Shown here: piece by piece, positions 9,024-16,773 of the stretch | Layout: every line of letters starts with the position of its first letter | Numbering within the stretch: position 1 is the stretch's first letter | Source of the DNA: DATLSM01 sp049585815 | GTDB taxonomy: Bacteria > Actinomycetota > Thermoleophilia > Solirubrobacterales > 70-9 | Length of the DNA: 64,000 nt | Direction: 5' to 3' | Assembly: GCA_049585815.1 (NCBI GenBank) | Contig: JBAVAR010000054.1 | Span: 62,001 to 126,000, forward strand | Notes under the pieces: model-generated | Told to the model about the DNA's origin: nothing | The model's input: only the letters and a program-made list of their open reading frames with translations | Database searches by the model: none | Position numbers and translations under genes: made by a program

Positions 9024-10088
9024 TTACCCAGCCCGGTCGGACTTGTATCGGTGATGGCGACGCCTATGGTGTTTGGAATGCGATGGAGCCGCCGAGAGAT
9101 GCGATTCGGCCGCGGGGAGTTGGCCATTTGCGCCGCCACTTGGCTCAGCATCATCTGCCGTTCCACTTTGCTTTCCGTGTTCTGGCGCTGTTGCGGCCGA
9201 GGACGTAACAAATGTTTGATCGCTGCCGTCGACGTTATGGCCATTGTTATTGGCGATCACCCTGTAGTGATAGGTTGTGTTTGGTTCAAGAGTGGTGCCA
9301 ATACTCGCAAGGTCGAGGCTGACGAACTTGGTGCCGGAGCCAGACGCAATGCTTTCGGGAGCGGGCTCGATCAGCCCAGGCGGGAGTGTTTCGCCGCCCC
9401 CGAGCGGGTCGCAGATTGGGTAGCCCGGCAGGGGAAGAGGGCACTCGCGTAGCGGGAAATCATAGTTGCCGGTTTTGTCGATTTGGAACTCGTAGGCGGT
9501 GAGGGCGCCGTGCGGATCGATCTGCGCCCTAAGAGTTGCGTCATGTTCTGTCACGCCGGTGACCGACTCGGCCTCGATCGAGGGATCGGAATGTGATGGC
9601 GTGGTTGTCGTGAAGTTCTCGGTCTGACCGTAGACCGTATTCGCCCCATTGGAGGCAATCACCCGGTAGTAGTAAGTCGTCCCGGGCTGTAGCGTCGAAT
9701 TGATAGCGGCCAAGTCCAGGCTAGCCAACTGATCGCTTGAGCCTGCTGGAATGCTCCCCTGTGAGGGCTCGCGCAGACCATCCGGAAGCGGTTCGCCCAC
9801 AATGATCGCCATGCACTGCGCAAACCCGGGCACAGCAAGCGGGCAGACCATCTGGGTGTAGTTGAAACTGGCTTCGGTGTAGATCTGAAACTCGTATGCG
9901 GTGTAGGTTCCGTTCGGATTGATTTCAGCTTCCAGCGTCGCGTCTTCGCCGGTGATATTCCCGGCCGACTCGCTGTCAATCAAGGGCGAGGCCGCCGACG
10001 CCGATGCAGTCCAGACGAGTGATCCAACGACAAACAGGGCCAATGCGAGCATTGCTTGGAGGAATTGCCCGAGGCCTGAGATCTTCAC
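9024..10088 (-). CDS. Secreted protein with two fibronectin-III-like repeats
   Basis: After a signal peptide (AMLALALFVVGSLVWTASAS) come two repeats of ~125 residues. Each begins with an ATLEAEINPNG/ATLRAQIDPHG strand, then TAYEFQI, a Cys-rich insert (MVCPLAVPGFAQC; RECPLPLPGYPIC) and ends TYYYRVIASN/TYHYRVIANN. The tail is basic and His-rich (HSKHHRRRHHRYKS). Such repeats are adhesive or structural in other exported proteins. I chose the GTG at 10088 because GGGAGGACC lies immediately upstream at proper spacing; that purine run is inside the coding sequence if the ATG at 10109 is used. Confidence 0.72.
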   Translation of the reverse strand: MKISGLGQFLQAMLALALFVVGSLVWTASASAASPLIDSESAGNITGEDATLEAEINPNGTYTAYEFQIYTEASFNYTQMVCPLAVPGFAQCMAIIVGEPLPDGLREPSQGSIPAGSSDQLASLDLAAINSTLQPGTTYYYRVIASNGANTVYGQTENFTTTTPSHSDPSIEAESVTGVTEHDATLRAQIDPHGALTAYEFQIDKTGNYDFPLRECPLPLPGYPICDPLGGGETLPPGLIEPAPESIASGSGTKFVSLDLASIGTTLEPNTTYHYRVIANNNGHNVDGSDQTFVTSSAATAPEHGKQSGTADDAEPSGGANGQLPAAESHLSAAPSHSKHHRRRHHRYKSDRAG

Positions 10089-10636
10089 TTGGTCCTCCCG
10101 CGCACGCACGTCAATTGCTCAACGCAGGATTCTAGCGGGGGACCGCCTATTGCTCAAGCTCCATTGCAGATAATGAGGGTATCTTAGGCGGGTCGGATCA
10201 ATGCCACCCGCACACCGCGCGGGCGGCTGTCGGAGATGTGACCTCACGCAGAGATCTCTCGGTGACCTCGTGGAACTCGCGACCTCACGAGCAGAACATT
10301 GCCAGAGAACCGCTGCCACTCTGTCCGTGGCCCTCGCCGGTACACAATATGCTTGCACCACCTTCACAACCTCCCCCCGAGCCAGTTGCGCTTCGTGCGG
10401 CCCGGCCGCATGACGAAAAGCCTCCAAGCTCTCTCCCCGCTTCGGCCAGGCCGGCTCCCAGGGCTACCGAGCGCCCTAAGCGCATCTCGGCTAGCCTCGC
10501 CGCGGCTGAACTCCCGATCCTCAGCCGCCGGAAGGTGGCTGCATCATGTGACCGCCGTAGGATGGAGCGATAGCGGCGAGACCCTCTAGGGGAACGATAT
10601 GTCTGTGTAGCGGGCATCATCTTCGTCATCGCCCTG
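10089..10636. other. Intergenic stretch, mostly unassigned
   Basis: About 550 bp between divergent genes. Overlapping ORFs on both strands have no signal peptide, motif or ribosome site. The last ~60 bp appear to hold the true start region of the next gene (ATG at 10599 with AGGGGA upstream). Confidence 0.45.
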
Positions 10637-11263
10637 GTGGCGGAGTCTGCGGTCGGGGTCACAATCGGGCTGAGTCAGGACGACTCGGCGGCGAAGATCG
10701 CGAGCGGGCTCCACAGGCACCGCGAGCGGCTGTTGGTGATCGCATGCATCTCCATCATCTACGCCACCGCGTTTCTGATCTATCTTTGCAGCCTCTACAA
10801 CCTGCTTCGGGAGGACAGTGACCGGCCGCGGATTCTCGGCTCCCTGGTTCTGGTTGGCGGAGTGCTCTTTATCGCCCTTCATGGCGTCAGCGACATCGCC
10901 ATCACCGGCGTGCTCGGCGCGAAGCTCGCCTCGTTTGGGGCGCAACGCGATCCGGGTATCTCATACACCCTGTACCTGATGACATATGCGTTGGACAGCG
11001 TTGGCGATATCTTCGGCAGTCTCTTTGCCCTCGCAGCAGGGTTGCTCGTGATCAGAAACGCAGTCGTGCCACGCTGGCTCCGGAAAGCTTTGATTCTCGG
11101 CGTGATCCTGCTCTTACTGCAAGGATTCGGCCTCGGCGGCGTGATCGCCAGGTTCGGGTTGGCTTTCGACCTCCTCGGATTCGTGCTCTTGCTGACCTTC
11201 GTCCTCCTGAGCAGTGCAGCCTTGTTGAGACGTGAACACCCGACCTCCGGCACCGCGCGGTGA
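10637..11263 (+). CDS. Polytopic membrane protein, probable frameshift at its start
   Basis: A ~208-aa hydrophobic protein with about six further helices (ACISIIYATAFLIYLCSLY, GSLVLVGGVLFIALHGVSDI, ALILGVILLLLQGFGLGGVI and others). The family is not recognised. The listed GTG at 10637 sits inside a first helix that reads GIIFVIALVAESAVGV and continues in frame upstream to 10574 without any start codon. An ATG at 10599 preceded by AGGGGA is in another frame and meets TAG after three codons. One missing base between them would join both into MSVVAGIIFVIAL, so an assembly error or recent frameshift is likely. Confidence 0.6.
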   Translation: MAESAVGVTIGLSQDDSAAKIASGLHRHRERLLVIACISIIYATAFLIYLCSLYNLLREDSDRPRILGSLVLVGGVLFIALHGVSDIAITGVLGAKLASFGAQRDPGISYTLYLMTYALDSVGDIFGSLFALAAGLLVIRNAVVPRWLRKALILGVILLLLQGFGLGGVIARFGLAFDLLGFVLLLTFVLLSSAALLRREHPTSGTAR

Positions 11264-11356
11264 GGCCAGCGCTCCAAAGAATGGTCAAATTTCGATCCAA
11301 CCTTGTGAGATTCAACGGTTTTGGATACGGTGAATAGGAATTAGGTTTCACCATAA

Positions 11357-11731
11357 ATGGGCATCCTTGGTCTCGATCACGTTCAACTTGCGGCGCCGCG
11401 GGGATGCGAGGATGACGCGAGGCAATTCTTCACTGGGGTGCTGGGCCTCGAGGAGATTGAGAAGCCCTCAGCACTGAGGGCCAGCGGCGGCGTCTGGTTC
11501 AGAGCCGGTGAGCAGCGGATCCACATCGGGGTTGAGCAGGAATTCGTCCCGGCCACCAAGGCGCATCCTGCGTTGCTCGTCCAATCGTCCCATCTCGACG
11601 AGCTGGCCCGGCGTTTGGACCAAGCGGGTGCGCCCGTTAATTGGGATTACAGACTCGCTCCTTTGCGACGGTTTTACACCGCCGATCCCTGGGGGAACCG
11701 CATCGAGTTGCTCGCAGCACCCGTGTCGTAG
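11357..11731 (+). CDS. VOC (glyoxalase-fold) family protein
   Basis: The 124-aa protein has the two beta-alpha-beta-beta-beta modules of the vicinal oxygen chelate fold: GLDHVQLAAPRG at the start (metal-ligand His) and FYTADPWGNRIELL at the end (metal-ligand Glu). Other landmarks are FFTGVLGLEEIEKP and the strand RIHIGVEQ. It may be a dioxygenase, isomerase or resistance protein; the reaction cannot be inferred. It is a single gene with no clear ribosome-binding site. Confidence 0.82.
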   Translation: MGILGLDHVQLAAPRGCEDDARQFFTGVLGLEEIEKPSALRASGGVWFRAGEQRIHIGVEQEFVPATKAHPALLVQSSHLDELARRLDQAGAPVNWDYRLAPLRRFYTADPWGNRIELLAAPVS

Positions 11732-12170
11732 ATCCACGGTGCCTGATCGGCGCCGTTGAAGACCTGGCACTGCTCGGCGTGCGCCGCTAGCTCTGCGTCG
11801 ATCAGGCCCTCCGATCCAATCTGCCTGATCCTCCTCGCCTACCTATGCGCCGTCTCCGGGGGACGACCGGTTGGGCACCCATTCCATTAGCAACGCACAC
11901 CAACGCGACCAATACGGACGGGAACGAACTTCTGACCATCGCCTGAACAGAGCTGGAGTTCGACCACTACATTGCGGACGTGCGGGCTGGGACCCCCACC
12001 ACCGCAGTTACTGTGAGCGAAGGCGCTGCCGTTACTGCGAGTTGTCGATCAACGGTTCGTGAAAGCCCACACGCTGGCGGACCCCTCCCTACCGATATAG
12101 GACGCCGGTGCTCATATCGCAGTCTTGTCATCTCACACGCTCTTTTGTGGACTATGCAATGCGATTCCAG
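11732..12170. other. Intergenic stretch, nothing recognised
   Basis: About 440 bp between convergent genes. Short ORFs (for example 11871-12062 and 11980-12189) have no ribosome site, motif or typical codon bias. No clear terminator hairpin with U-run was found. Confidence 0.45.
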
Positions 12171-12686
12171 TCAGCTCGCTGATCCCTGAGCATTGGCGTA
12201 CCGAAGCGACCCGGGAGTGTCGAGCAGCTCGCCCGACTCCAGCAGCGTCTTCAGGCCCGAGAGGATCATCGGCCAACCGCCGTAGATCTCGGCGCTAACG
12301 CCCTCGGGCAGCTGGTCGTGGACGACGGTGAGTCGGCATGAGCTGCCGACCGGCTCGATCTCCCAGGTGACCCGGGTGGCGCCGATCTCCTTGACCTCTT
12401 CACTCCAGAGCGCGGTGAAGCTCTGCACGAGCAGGCGCGGCGGGTCAACGACGAGGTTCTCTCCCGCAGCGATCTCGATCACACCGGGCACGCCGGCCCG
12501 ATAGCTCGAACCCTCGCTCCAGTCCGAGTTCGTGGCGACGCCAAAGCTGTACTTCGCGCGCTGCTCGGGATCGATGATCGCCTCCCACAGCTGCTCGGGA
12601 GTTGTCTTGATGAAGATCTCAAAGACGGCGGTTTCGCCAACCGGGGCGCTGCCGTTCGAGAAGGAAACAGGTCTTGGGTTCTGCAT
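12171..12686 (-). CDS. SRPBCC/AHSA1-like START-fold protein
   Basis: The ~171-aa protein shows the activator-of-Hsp90-ATPase-like pattern: VFEIFIKTTPEQLWEAIIDP near the N-terminus, a central EGSSYRAG, then ATRVTWEIEP and a C-terminal helix (GGWPMILSGLKTLLESGE). The helix-grip fold binds hydrophobic ligands; small bacterial members are often co-transcribed with ArsR regulators. The start ATG at 12686 has GGAGG upstream and lies directly after the ArsR stop (12688-12690), so the two are translationally linked. The ligand is unknown. Confidence 0.83.
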   Translation of the reverse strand: MQNPRPVSFSNGSAPVGETAVFEIFIKTTPEQLWEAIIDPEQRAKYSFGVATNSDWSEGSSYRAGVPGVIEIAAGENLVVDPPRLLVQSFTALWSEEVKEIGATRVTWEIEPVGSSCRLTVVHDQLPEGVSAEIYGGWPMILSGLKTLLESGELLDTPGSLRYANAQGSAS

Positions 12687-12687
12687 T

Positions 12688-12993
12688 TCATTCCTCCAGT
12701 CGTGTCTTGAGTTCGGCAATCCCGGCCGCCCACGGCTCTTGGTACTTGCTCACCCATCGGTCGTAGATGAGCCGGATCGGGACCGGGTTTAGGAAATGGA
12801 GCTTCTCGCGGCCGCGCCTTCGCGTGAGCACGAGGCCCGCCTCCTCCAGCACCCGCAAGTGCTTCATCACGCCGAAGCGGGTCATCGGGAGTCCCTGCTC
12901 AAGCGCGGTCAACGTCTGCCCGTTATCTGTGAAGAGTGCATCGAGCAGCCGTCGCCGCGTCGGATCCGCAAGTGCCTTAAAGACCGCATCCAT
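12688..12993 (-). CDS. ArsR-family winged-helix regulator
   Basis: A 101-aa winged-helix protein: MDAVFKALADPTRRRLLDAL (ArsR N-terminus), TALEQGLPMTRFGVMKHLRV (recognition helix) and GLVLTRRRGREKLHFLNP (wing). It lacks the Cys/His metal-binding box of metal-sensing ArsR proteins, so it belongs to the ligand- or dimer-regulated SRPBCC-linked type. The ATG at 12993 lies 11 bases after a candidate -10 box, giving a nearly leaderless mRNA. It probably represses its own operon through the palindrome in its promoter. Confidence 0.88.
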   Translation of the reverse strand: MDAVFKALADPTRRRLLDALFTDNGQTLTALEQGLPMTRFGVMKHLRVLEEAGLVLTRRRGREKLHFLNPVPIRLIYDRWVSKYQEPWAAGIAELKTRLEE

Positions 12994-13004
12994 AGCCGAG
13001 CCCA

Positions 13005-13034
13005 AGTATAGGTGACCAAAAGGTCACATGTCAA
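13005..13034 (-). promoter_or_regulatory. Promoter with embedded palindromic operator for the arsR-SRPBCC operon
   Basis: On the minus strand a consensus TTGACA (13034-13029), an 18-bp spacer and TATACT (13010-13005) precede the ATG by 11 bases. The spacer contains a perfect inverted repeat, GTGACC-4-GGTCAC (13012-13027). An operator inside the spacer fits direct repression by the encoded ArsR protein. Confidence 0.75.
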
Positions 13035-13122
13035 GGAGCACCTCAATCCACCGAGACGGAGCTACACCGGGACCATGGCCGGGCCCTCGGGGTTCAGCGC
13101 CCGTTCACAGCGAGCGGGGTGT

Positions 13123-13782
13123 TCATTCAGGACCCCCCTTTCGTGCAGAGAAGGCCGCAAATCCGAGCTGCGGTCCGATCGTCAGCTCGCTGAAGCCGGC
13201 CGCGGCGAGCCAGCGCCTGACGTCCTCTCGCCTTGGAGGCAGCGGATGCCCAGTGCGACTGCCGATCTCGAAAAGCTTTCGCGCTCGTCGACTCCCATCG
13301 GAAAAGAAGCTCGTTCCCACCACCTGACCGCCAGGTTTGAGGCAGCGGCCGATCTCCCTCACCGCCCCCTCGGCATCGTCGACCATGTGAAGGCCGCTGT
13401 AGGAGAGAAATAGATCGGCTTCGGCGTCAGCAAGGGGCAGTGCCGTCATATCGGCAGCGAGGAACTCGACCTGCTGCAGAGAACGCATCCGGGCACGGCG
13501 TTCAGCTCGCTTCAGCATCTTCGGACAAAGGTCAACTGCTACGTAGCGGATGTCCTGGTCAGGGCTCAGCGCACGAAAAGCAACGCCTCCCCCGCAGGGC
13601 GCATCGAGAATGGTGGATCCCGGGTCTAGGGTGCCGATCGACCCCAAGCTCGAATACAGGACAGATGCATCGACTCCCCATATTGCGCGGCCGATGATGC
13701 GCATCAGCCATGGACGTTCGATGTAGAAGTCATAGGCCGTCCCAAACGGCCCAGCACAGACGTTCGCCACTCGATCCGCCAT
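13123..13782 (-). CDS. Class I SAM-dependent methyltransferase
   Basis: The 219-aa protein has motif I as TILDAPCGGGVAFRAL, the acidic strand-2 end (YVAVDLCPKML), motif post-II FLAADMTALPLADAEADL and motif III LKPGGQVVGTSFF, typical of UbiE/Methyltransf_11 enzymes. It transfers methyl from S-adenosylmethionine to an unknown small substrate. The ATG at 13782 (MADRVANV) fits the family start better than the upstream in-frame ATG at 13827; neither has a strong ribosome site. Neighbouring genes give no pathway clue. Confidence 0.82.
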   Translation of the reverse strand: MADRVANVCAGPFGTAYDFYIERPWLMRIIGRAIWGVDASVLYSSLGSIGTLDPGSTILDAPCGGGVAFRALSPDQDIRYVAVDLCPKMLKRAERRARMRSLQQVEFLAADMTALPLADAEADLFLSYSGLHMVDDAEGAVREIGRCLKPGGQVVGTSFFSDGSRRARKLFEIGSRTGHPLPPRREDVRRWLAAAGFSELTIGPQLGFAAFSARKGGPE

Positions 13783-13971
13783 GTTCAAGGATGATGAGCG
13801 ATGTCCGGACAGCGTGTCGCGCGGCAAATGGTTCCGGCCGGGTCATCGCCGACCGGCGCTGCACCACCGCGACGCCATTCGTAAGGCGCTCGCGACCCAG
13901 CCCGGATTGCGCATGGGTAATGTGCTTCAGATCGGAGCGGCCGATCATCACCTCCGTCCCGATAAGACCCG

Positions 13972-14463
13972 ATGTCGTGGCTCGGACAAATCACCACCTC
14001 AAGCTCCCAATTTGCCAATAAGCGCGGCATCTATCTCGGGCGGCGCTCGACCAAGCCGCACGTGGCTCTTTACCGGTACTCCGGTGGCAGGATCGGTGGG
14101 CATATCCCCGGCTGGCCGGAGGCGCGAATAGGCCTGCTGGAGCACACAGGCGCCAAGAGCGGCGTGAGGCGGACATCTCCGGTGATGTTTCTCAGAGAAG
14201 GCGACGCCATCGTCGTGATGGCCTCGAAAGCTGGACAGCCGACCAACCCCTCCTGGTTCCACAATCTCAAGGCCAACCCTGAAGTGAGGATTCAGATCGG
14301 CTCAGCGGTGAGCAAGGTGCGGGCCCGCGTTGCGAGTGAGGAGGAGCGCGGGCGCCTCTGGTCGAAGTTCGTGGCGATCTATCCTGGATCTGAGTTCTAC
14401 CGGCGCAATGCTGGGGGGCGGAAGATTCCGATCGTGATCCTCGACCCCCGACAGGGGGCTTGA
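13972..14463 (+). CDS. Ddn-like nitroreductase/deazaflavin (F420)-dependent oxidoreductase
   Basis: The 163-aa protein matches the FDOR-A (Ddn) family: LYRYSGGRIGGHIPG, LLEHTGAKSGVRRTSPVMFL, VVMASKAGQPTNPSWFHNLK, then ANPEVRIQIG and C-terminal FVAIYPGSEFYRRNAGGRKI. In this family the Lys/Ser-rich TGAKSG and NPSWFHNLKANP regions bind F420H2. Members reduce quinones or nitro compounds and are a good actinobacterial marker. Substrate unknown. ATG 13972 is the only plausible start; single gene. Confidence 0.88.
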   Translation: MSWLGQITTSSSQFANKRGIYLGRRSTKPHVALYRYSGGRIGGHIPGWPEARIGLLEHTGAKSGVRRTSPVMFLREGDAIVVMASKAGQPTNPSWFHNLKANPEVRIQIGSAVSKVRARVASEEERGRLWSKFVAIYPGSEFYRRNAGGRKIPIVILDPRQGA

Positions 14464-14719
14464 TTCATCTCGGGCCTTCCCAAGGTCAATGCAAGGGCAT
14501 CGAAGCCACCCTTGCTGTCGACAAACGCTTCACCTCTGCGGAGATTAAGAGGCTCCCCTCGTCCTCATTTCTGCTGCTTCTCAGATCGCTCCCAGACGTC
14601 ACGCCACTCGGACTTGAAAGGCAAATAAGGTTGATTTCAGGAGGCGGGAGGGGTTTCGAAAGAACGGTTGGCCGGTGAGGTCCCTGTGCTACGGCATCCG
14701 CCCGCCTGCCGGCCCAGGC

Positions 14720-15082
14720 TCAGCCCTTGCCGGAGATCAGATCCCACGCACGGCGCAGCTTTTCGTGGCTTTCCTTGACCATGTCAGCGGAGCCGATCTC
14801 GATCTCACCTGGGTTGGCGCTCGGTTCGGGAAGCCGCTCGGCTTCTGCCGCGTCGATCTTGAGCAGGACGCCACGCTCGTAGACCTCTGCGACCTGCGGG
14901 GCGTCGACGAACCGCCGGCCCCCCGGCAGAACGCTTGTGTCGAGGACGATGCCGTCGAAGACGTCGAGATCCGGGACGGCGAGAACGTGCTCCACCTTGC
15001 CGATATCCTTGCCGTCGCTCGAGTGGACGGGAACCCCCTTCTCGAGACTGAGATAGGAGCTCGGCTGACCCAGGTCCTTCAT
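14720..15082 (-). CDS. PRC-barrel-like domain protein
   Basis: The ~120-aa protein reads SYLSLEKGVPVHSSDGKDIG, KVEHVLAVPDLDVFDGIVLD, then a short barrel strand and a C-terminal helix rich in charged residues. The V-x-S-x-DG-x-x-IGKV pattern is characteristic of PRC-barrel domains, which bind RNA or photosynthetic or ribosomal proteins. I start at the ATG at 15082; an ATG 24 bases upstream (15106) is possible, and the longer frame up to 15472 is a shadow of the ligase gene. It is divergent from the ligase by ~65 bp. Confidence 0.7.
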   Translation of the reverse strand: MKDLGQPSSYLSLEKGVPVHSSDGKDIGKVEHVLAVPDLDVFDGIVLDTSVLPGGRRFVDAPQVAEVYERGVLLKIDAAEAERLPEPSANPGEIEIGSADMVKESHEKLRRAWDLISGKG

Positions 15083-15148
15083 TGCATCCGAGCCTAGCGG
15101 ACCCATTGCACGGCGGGCTGCCGCGAACGTAGACTCGGTGTCGAAGAG

Positions 15149-16654
15149 ATGGCACTCAACCTGGCATCGATCCTGACGACGAGCGCTGAGCGGACGCCCA
15201 GCAGCCCAGCGATCCGCCTCGGCGAAGCTGAGCTGACCTATGCTGACCTCGATGAGCGCAGCGCCCGCCTGGCGACGTTGCTGCGTGAGAAGGGTCTGCA
15301 GCGGGGCGATCGGGTCGGAGTGATGCTGCCCAACGTTCCGGAGTTCCCGATTGCCTACTACGGGGTGCTGCGAGCGGGCGGCGTCGTCGTCCCGATGAAC
15401 GTCTTGCTGAAGCGACGCGAGGTCGCCTTCTACCTGGTGGACTCCGGTGCGAAGGTGCTGCTCGCCTGGCATGGCTTCGCCGAGGAGGCGCGGGCGGGGG
15501 CCGGGGAGGCCGGCGCAGAGCTGGTCGAAGTCGAGCCTGACGGCTTCGCGGCGATGCTGGCGGAGCTGCAGCCAACCCCCGGACTCACCGAGACCGAGGG
15601 GTCAGACACCGCGGTGATCCTCTACACCTCCGGCACGACCGGCAAACCCAAGGGCGCCGAGCTGACCCACTTCAATCTGTTTCGCAACGCTGAGGTCTCC
15701 TCCCGTACAACCTGCGCGATCACGGCCGGCGACGTCGTCCTCGGTGCCCTTCCCCTCTTTCACTCATTTGGCCAGACGGTGAGCATGAACGCCTCTCTGA
15801 TGGTCGGCGCCTGCCTAACGCTGGTCCCGAAATTCGACCCCGGCGAGGCGTTGGCGACGATGCAACGCGACGGCGTCACGCACTTCTACGGCGTGCCGAC
15901 TATGTATGGGGCGTTGCTGCACCACCCCGACCGCGAGAGCTTTGACACCTCGCGTCTGCGCAGTTGCATCACCGGCGGTGCCTCGATGCCGGTCGAGGTG
16001 CTGCGGGGGTTCGAGGCGGCCTTCGGTTGCGTCGTCCTGGAGGGCTACGGGCTTTCGGAGACCTCGCCCGTCTCCTGCTCCAATCACCCCGACAGGGAGC
16101 GAAAGCCAGGCTCGATCGGCACCCCGATTGAGGGAGTCGAAATGCAGGTCGTCGATGAGGACGACAATCCGGTTCCCCAGGGCGAGGTCGGCGAGATCGT
16201 GATCCGCGGCCACAACATAATGAAGGGCTACTGGCAGCGGCCCGATGCGAGCGCGGAGGCGATGCGCGGAGGCTGGTTTCACTCCGGCGACATGGCCCGC
16301 GTCGATGAGGACGGCTACTTCTACATCGTCGATCGCAAGAAGGATCTGATCATCCGCGGCGGCTACAACGTCTACCCGCGAGAGGTCGAGGAGGTGCTCT
16401 ATGAGCACCCAAAGATTCGTGAAGCGGCGGTGGTCGGCGTCCCCCACGATGATTGGGGCGAGGAGATCGGCGCCGCCGTCGTCCTCCACGAGGGCGAGGA
16501 GATGGCGGCTGAGGAGGTCAGCGCCTACGTCAGGGACCGGATCGCCGCCTACAAGTACCCTCGCGTTGTCTGGTTCCTCGACGAGTTGCCCAAAGGCCCG
16601 ACCGGCAAGATCCTCAAGCGGGAGATCGACGCTCCGGCCGAGGACCGCGCCTGA
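15149..16654 (+). CDS. Acyl-CoA/fatty-acid ligase (AMP-binding enzyme)
   Basis: A 501-aa ANL-superfamily enzyme. Core motifs are the P-loop-like ILYTSGTTGKPKGAELTH, the aromatic HSFGQTVSMN, GYGLSETSPV and the hinge YFYIVDRKKDLIIRGGYNVY with downstream GPTGKILKREI carrying the catalytic Lys. This set is typical of medium/long-chain fatty acyl-CoA ligases: substrate + ATP + CoA to acyl-CoA + AMP + PPi. It lies 119 bp upstream of the diiron-SCP2 gene on the same strand, suggesting that acids activated here feed that oxidase (inference). Only a weak GAAGAG precedes the ATG. Confidence 0.92.
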   Translation: MALNLASILTTSAERTPSSPAIRLGEAELTYADLDERSARLATLLREKGLQRGDRVGVMLPNVPEFPIAYYGVLRAGGVVVPMNVLLKRREVAFYLVDSGAKVLLAWHGFAEEARAGAGEAGAELVEVEPDGFAAMLAELQPTPGLTETEGSDTAVILYTSGTTGKPKGAELTHFNLFRNAEVSSRTTCAITAGDVVLGALPLFHSFGQTVSMNASLMVGACLTLVPKFDPGEALATMQRDGVTHFYGVPTMYGALLHHPDRESFDTSRLRSCITGGASMPVEVLRGFEAAFGCVVLEGYGLSETSPVSCSNHPDRERKPGSIGTPIEGVEMQVVDEDDNPVPQGEVGEIVIRGHNIMKGYWQRPDASAEAMRGGWFHSGDMARVDEDGYFYIVDRKKDLIIRGGYNVYPREVEEVLYEHPKIREAAVVGVPHDDWGEEIGAAVVLHEGEEMAAEEVSAYVRDRIAAYKYPRVVWFLDELPKGPTGKILKREIDAPAEDRA

Positions 16655-16773
16655 GCCGAGTTGGGGCCCCAACACCGTGTGGACTATGTGACAAGGTCGC
16701 ACAGACCGTCCTGGCTGCCCAGCCAGTCGAGCGGTAATCTCCAGGTAGCTGCCGGCACCACCAAAGGAGAAAG

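Noticed and set aside
11871..12189. Small ORFs between the VOC and SRPBCC genes
   Set aside because: No ribosome site, no motif, atypical composition.
15083..15472. N-terminal extension of the PRC-barrel frame
   Set aside because: It runs antisense into the acyl-CoA ligase gene and reads as non-protein-like sequence.
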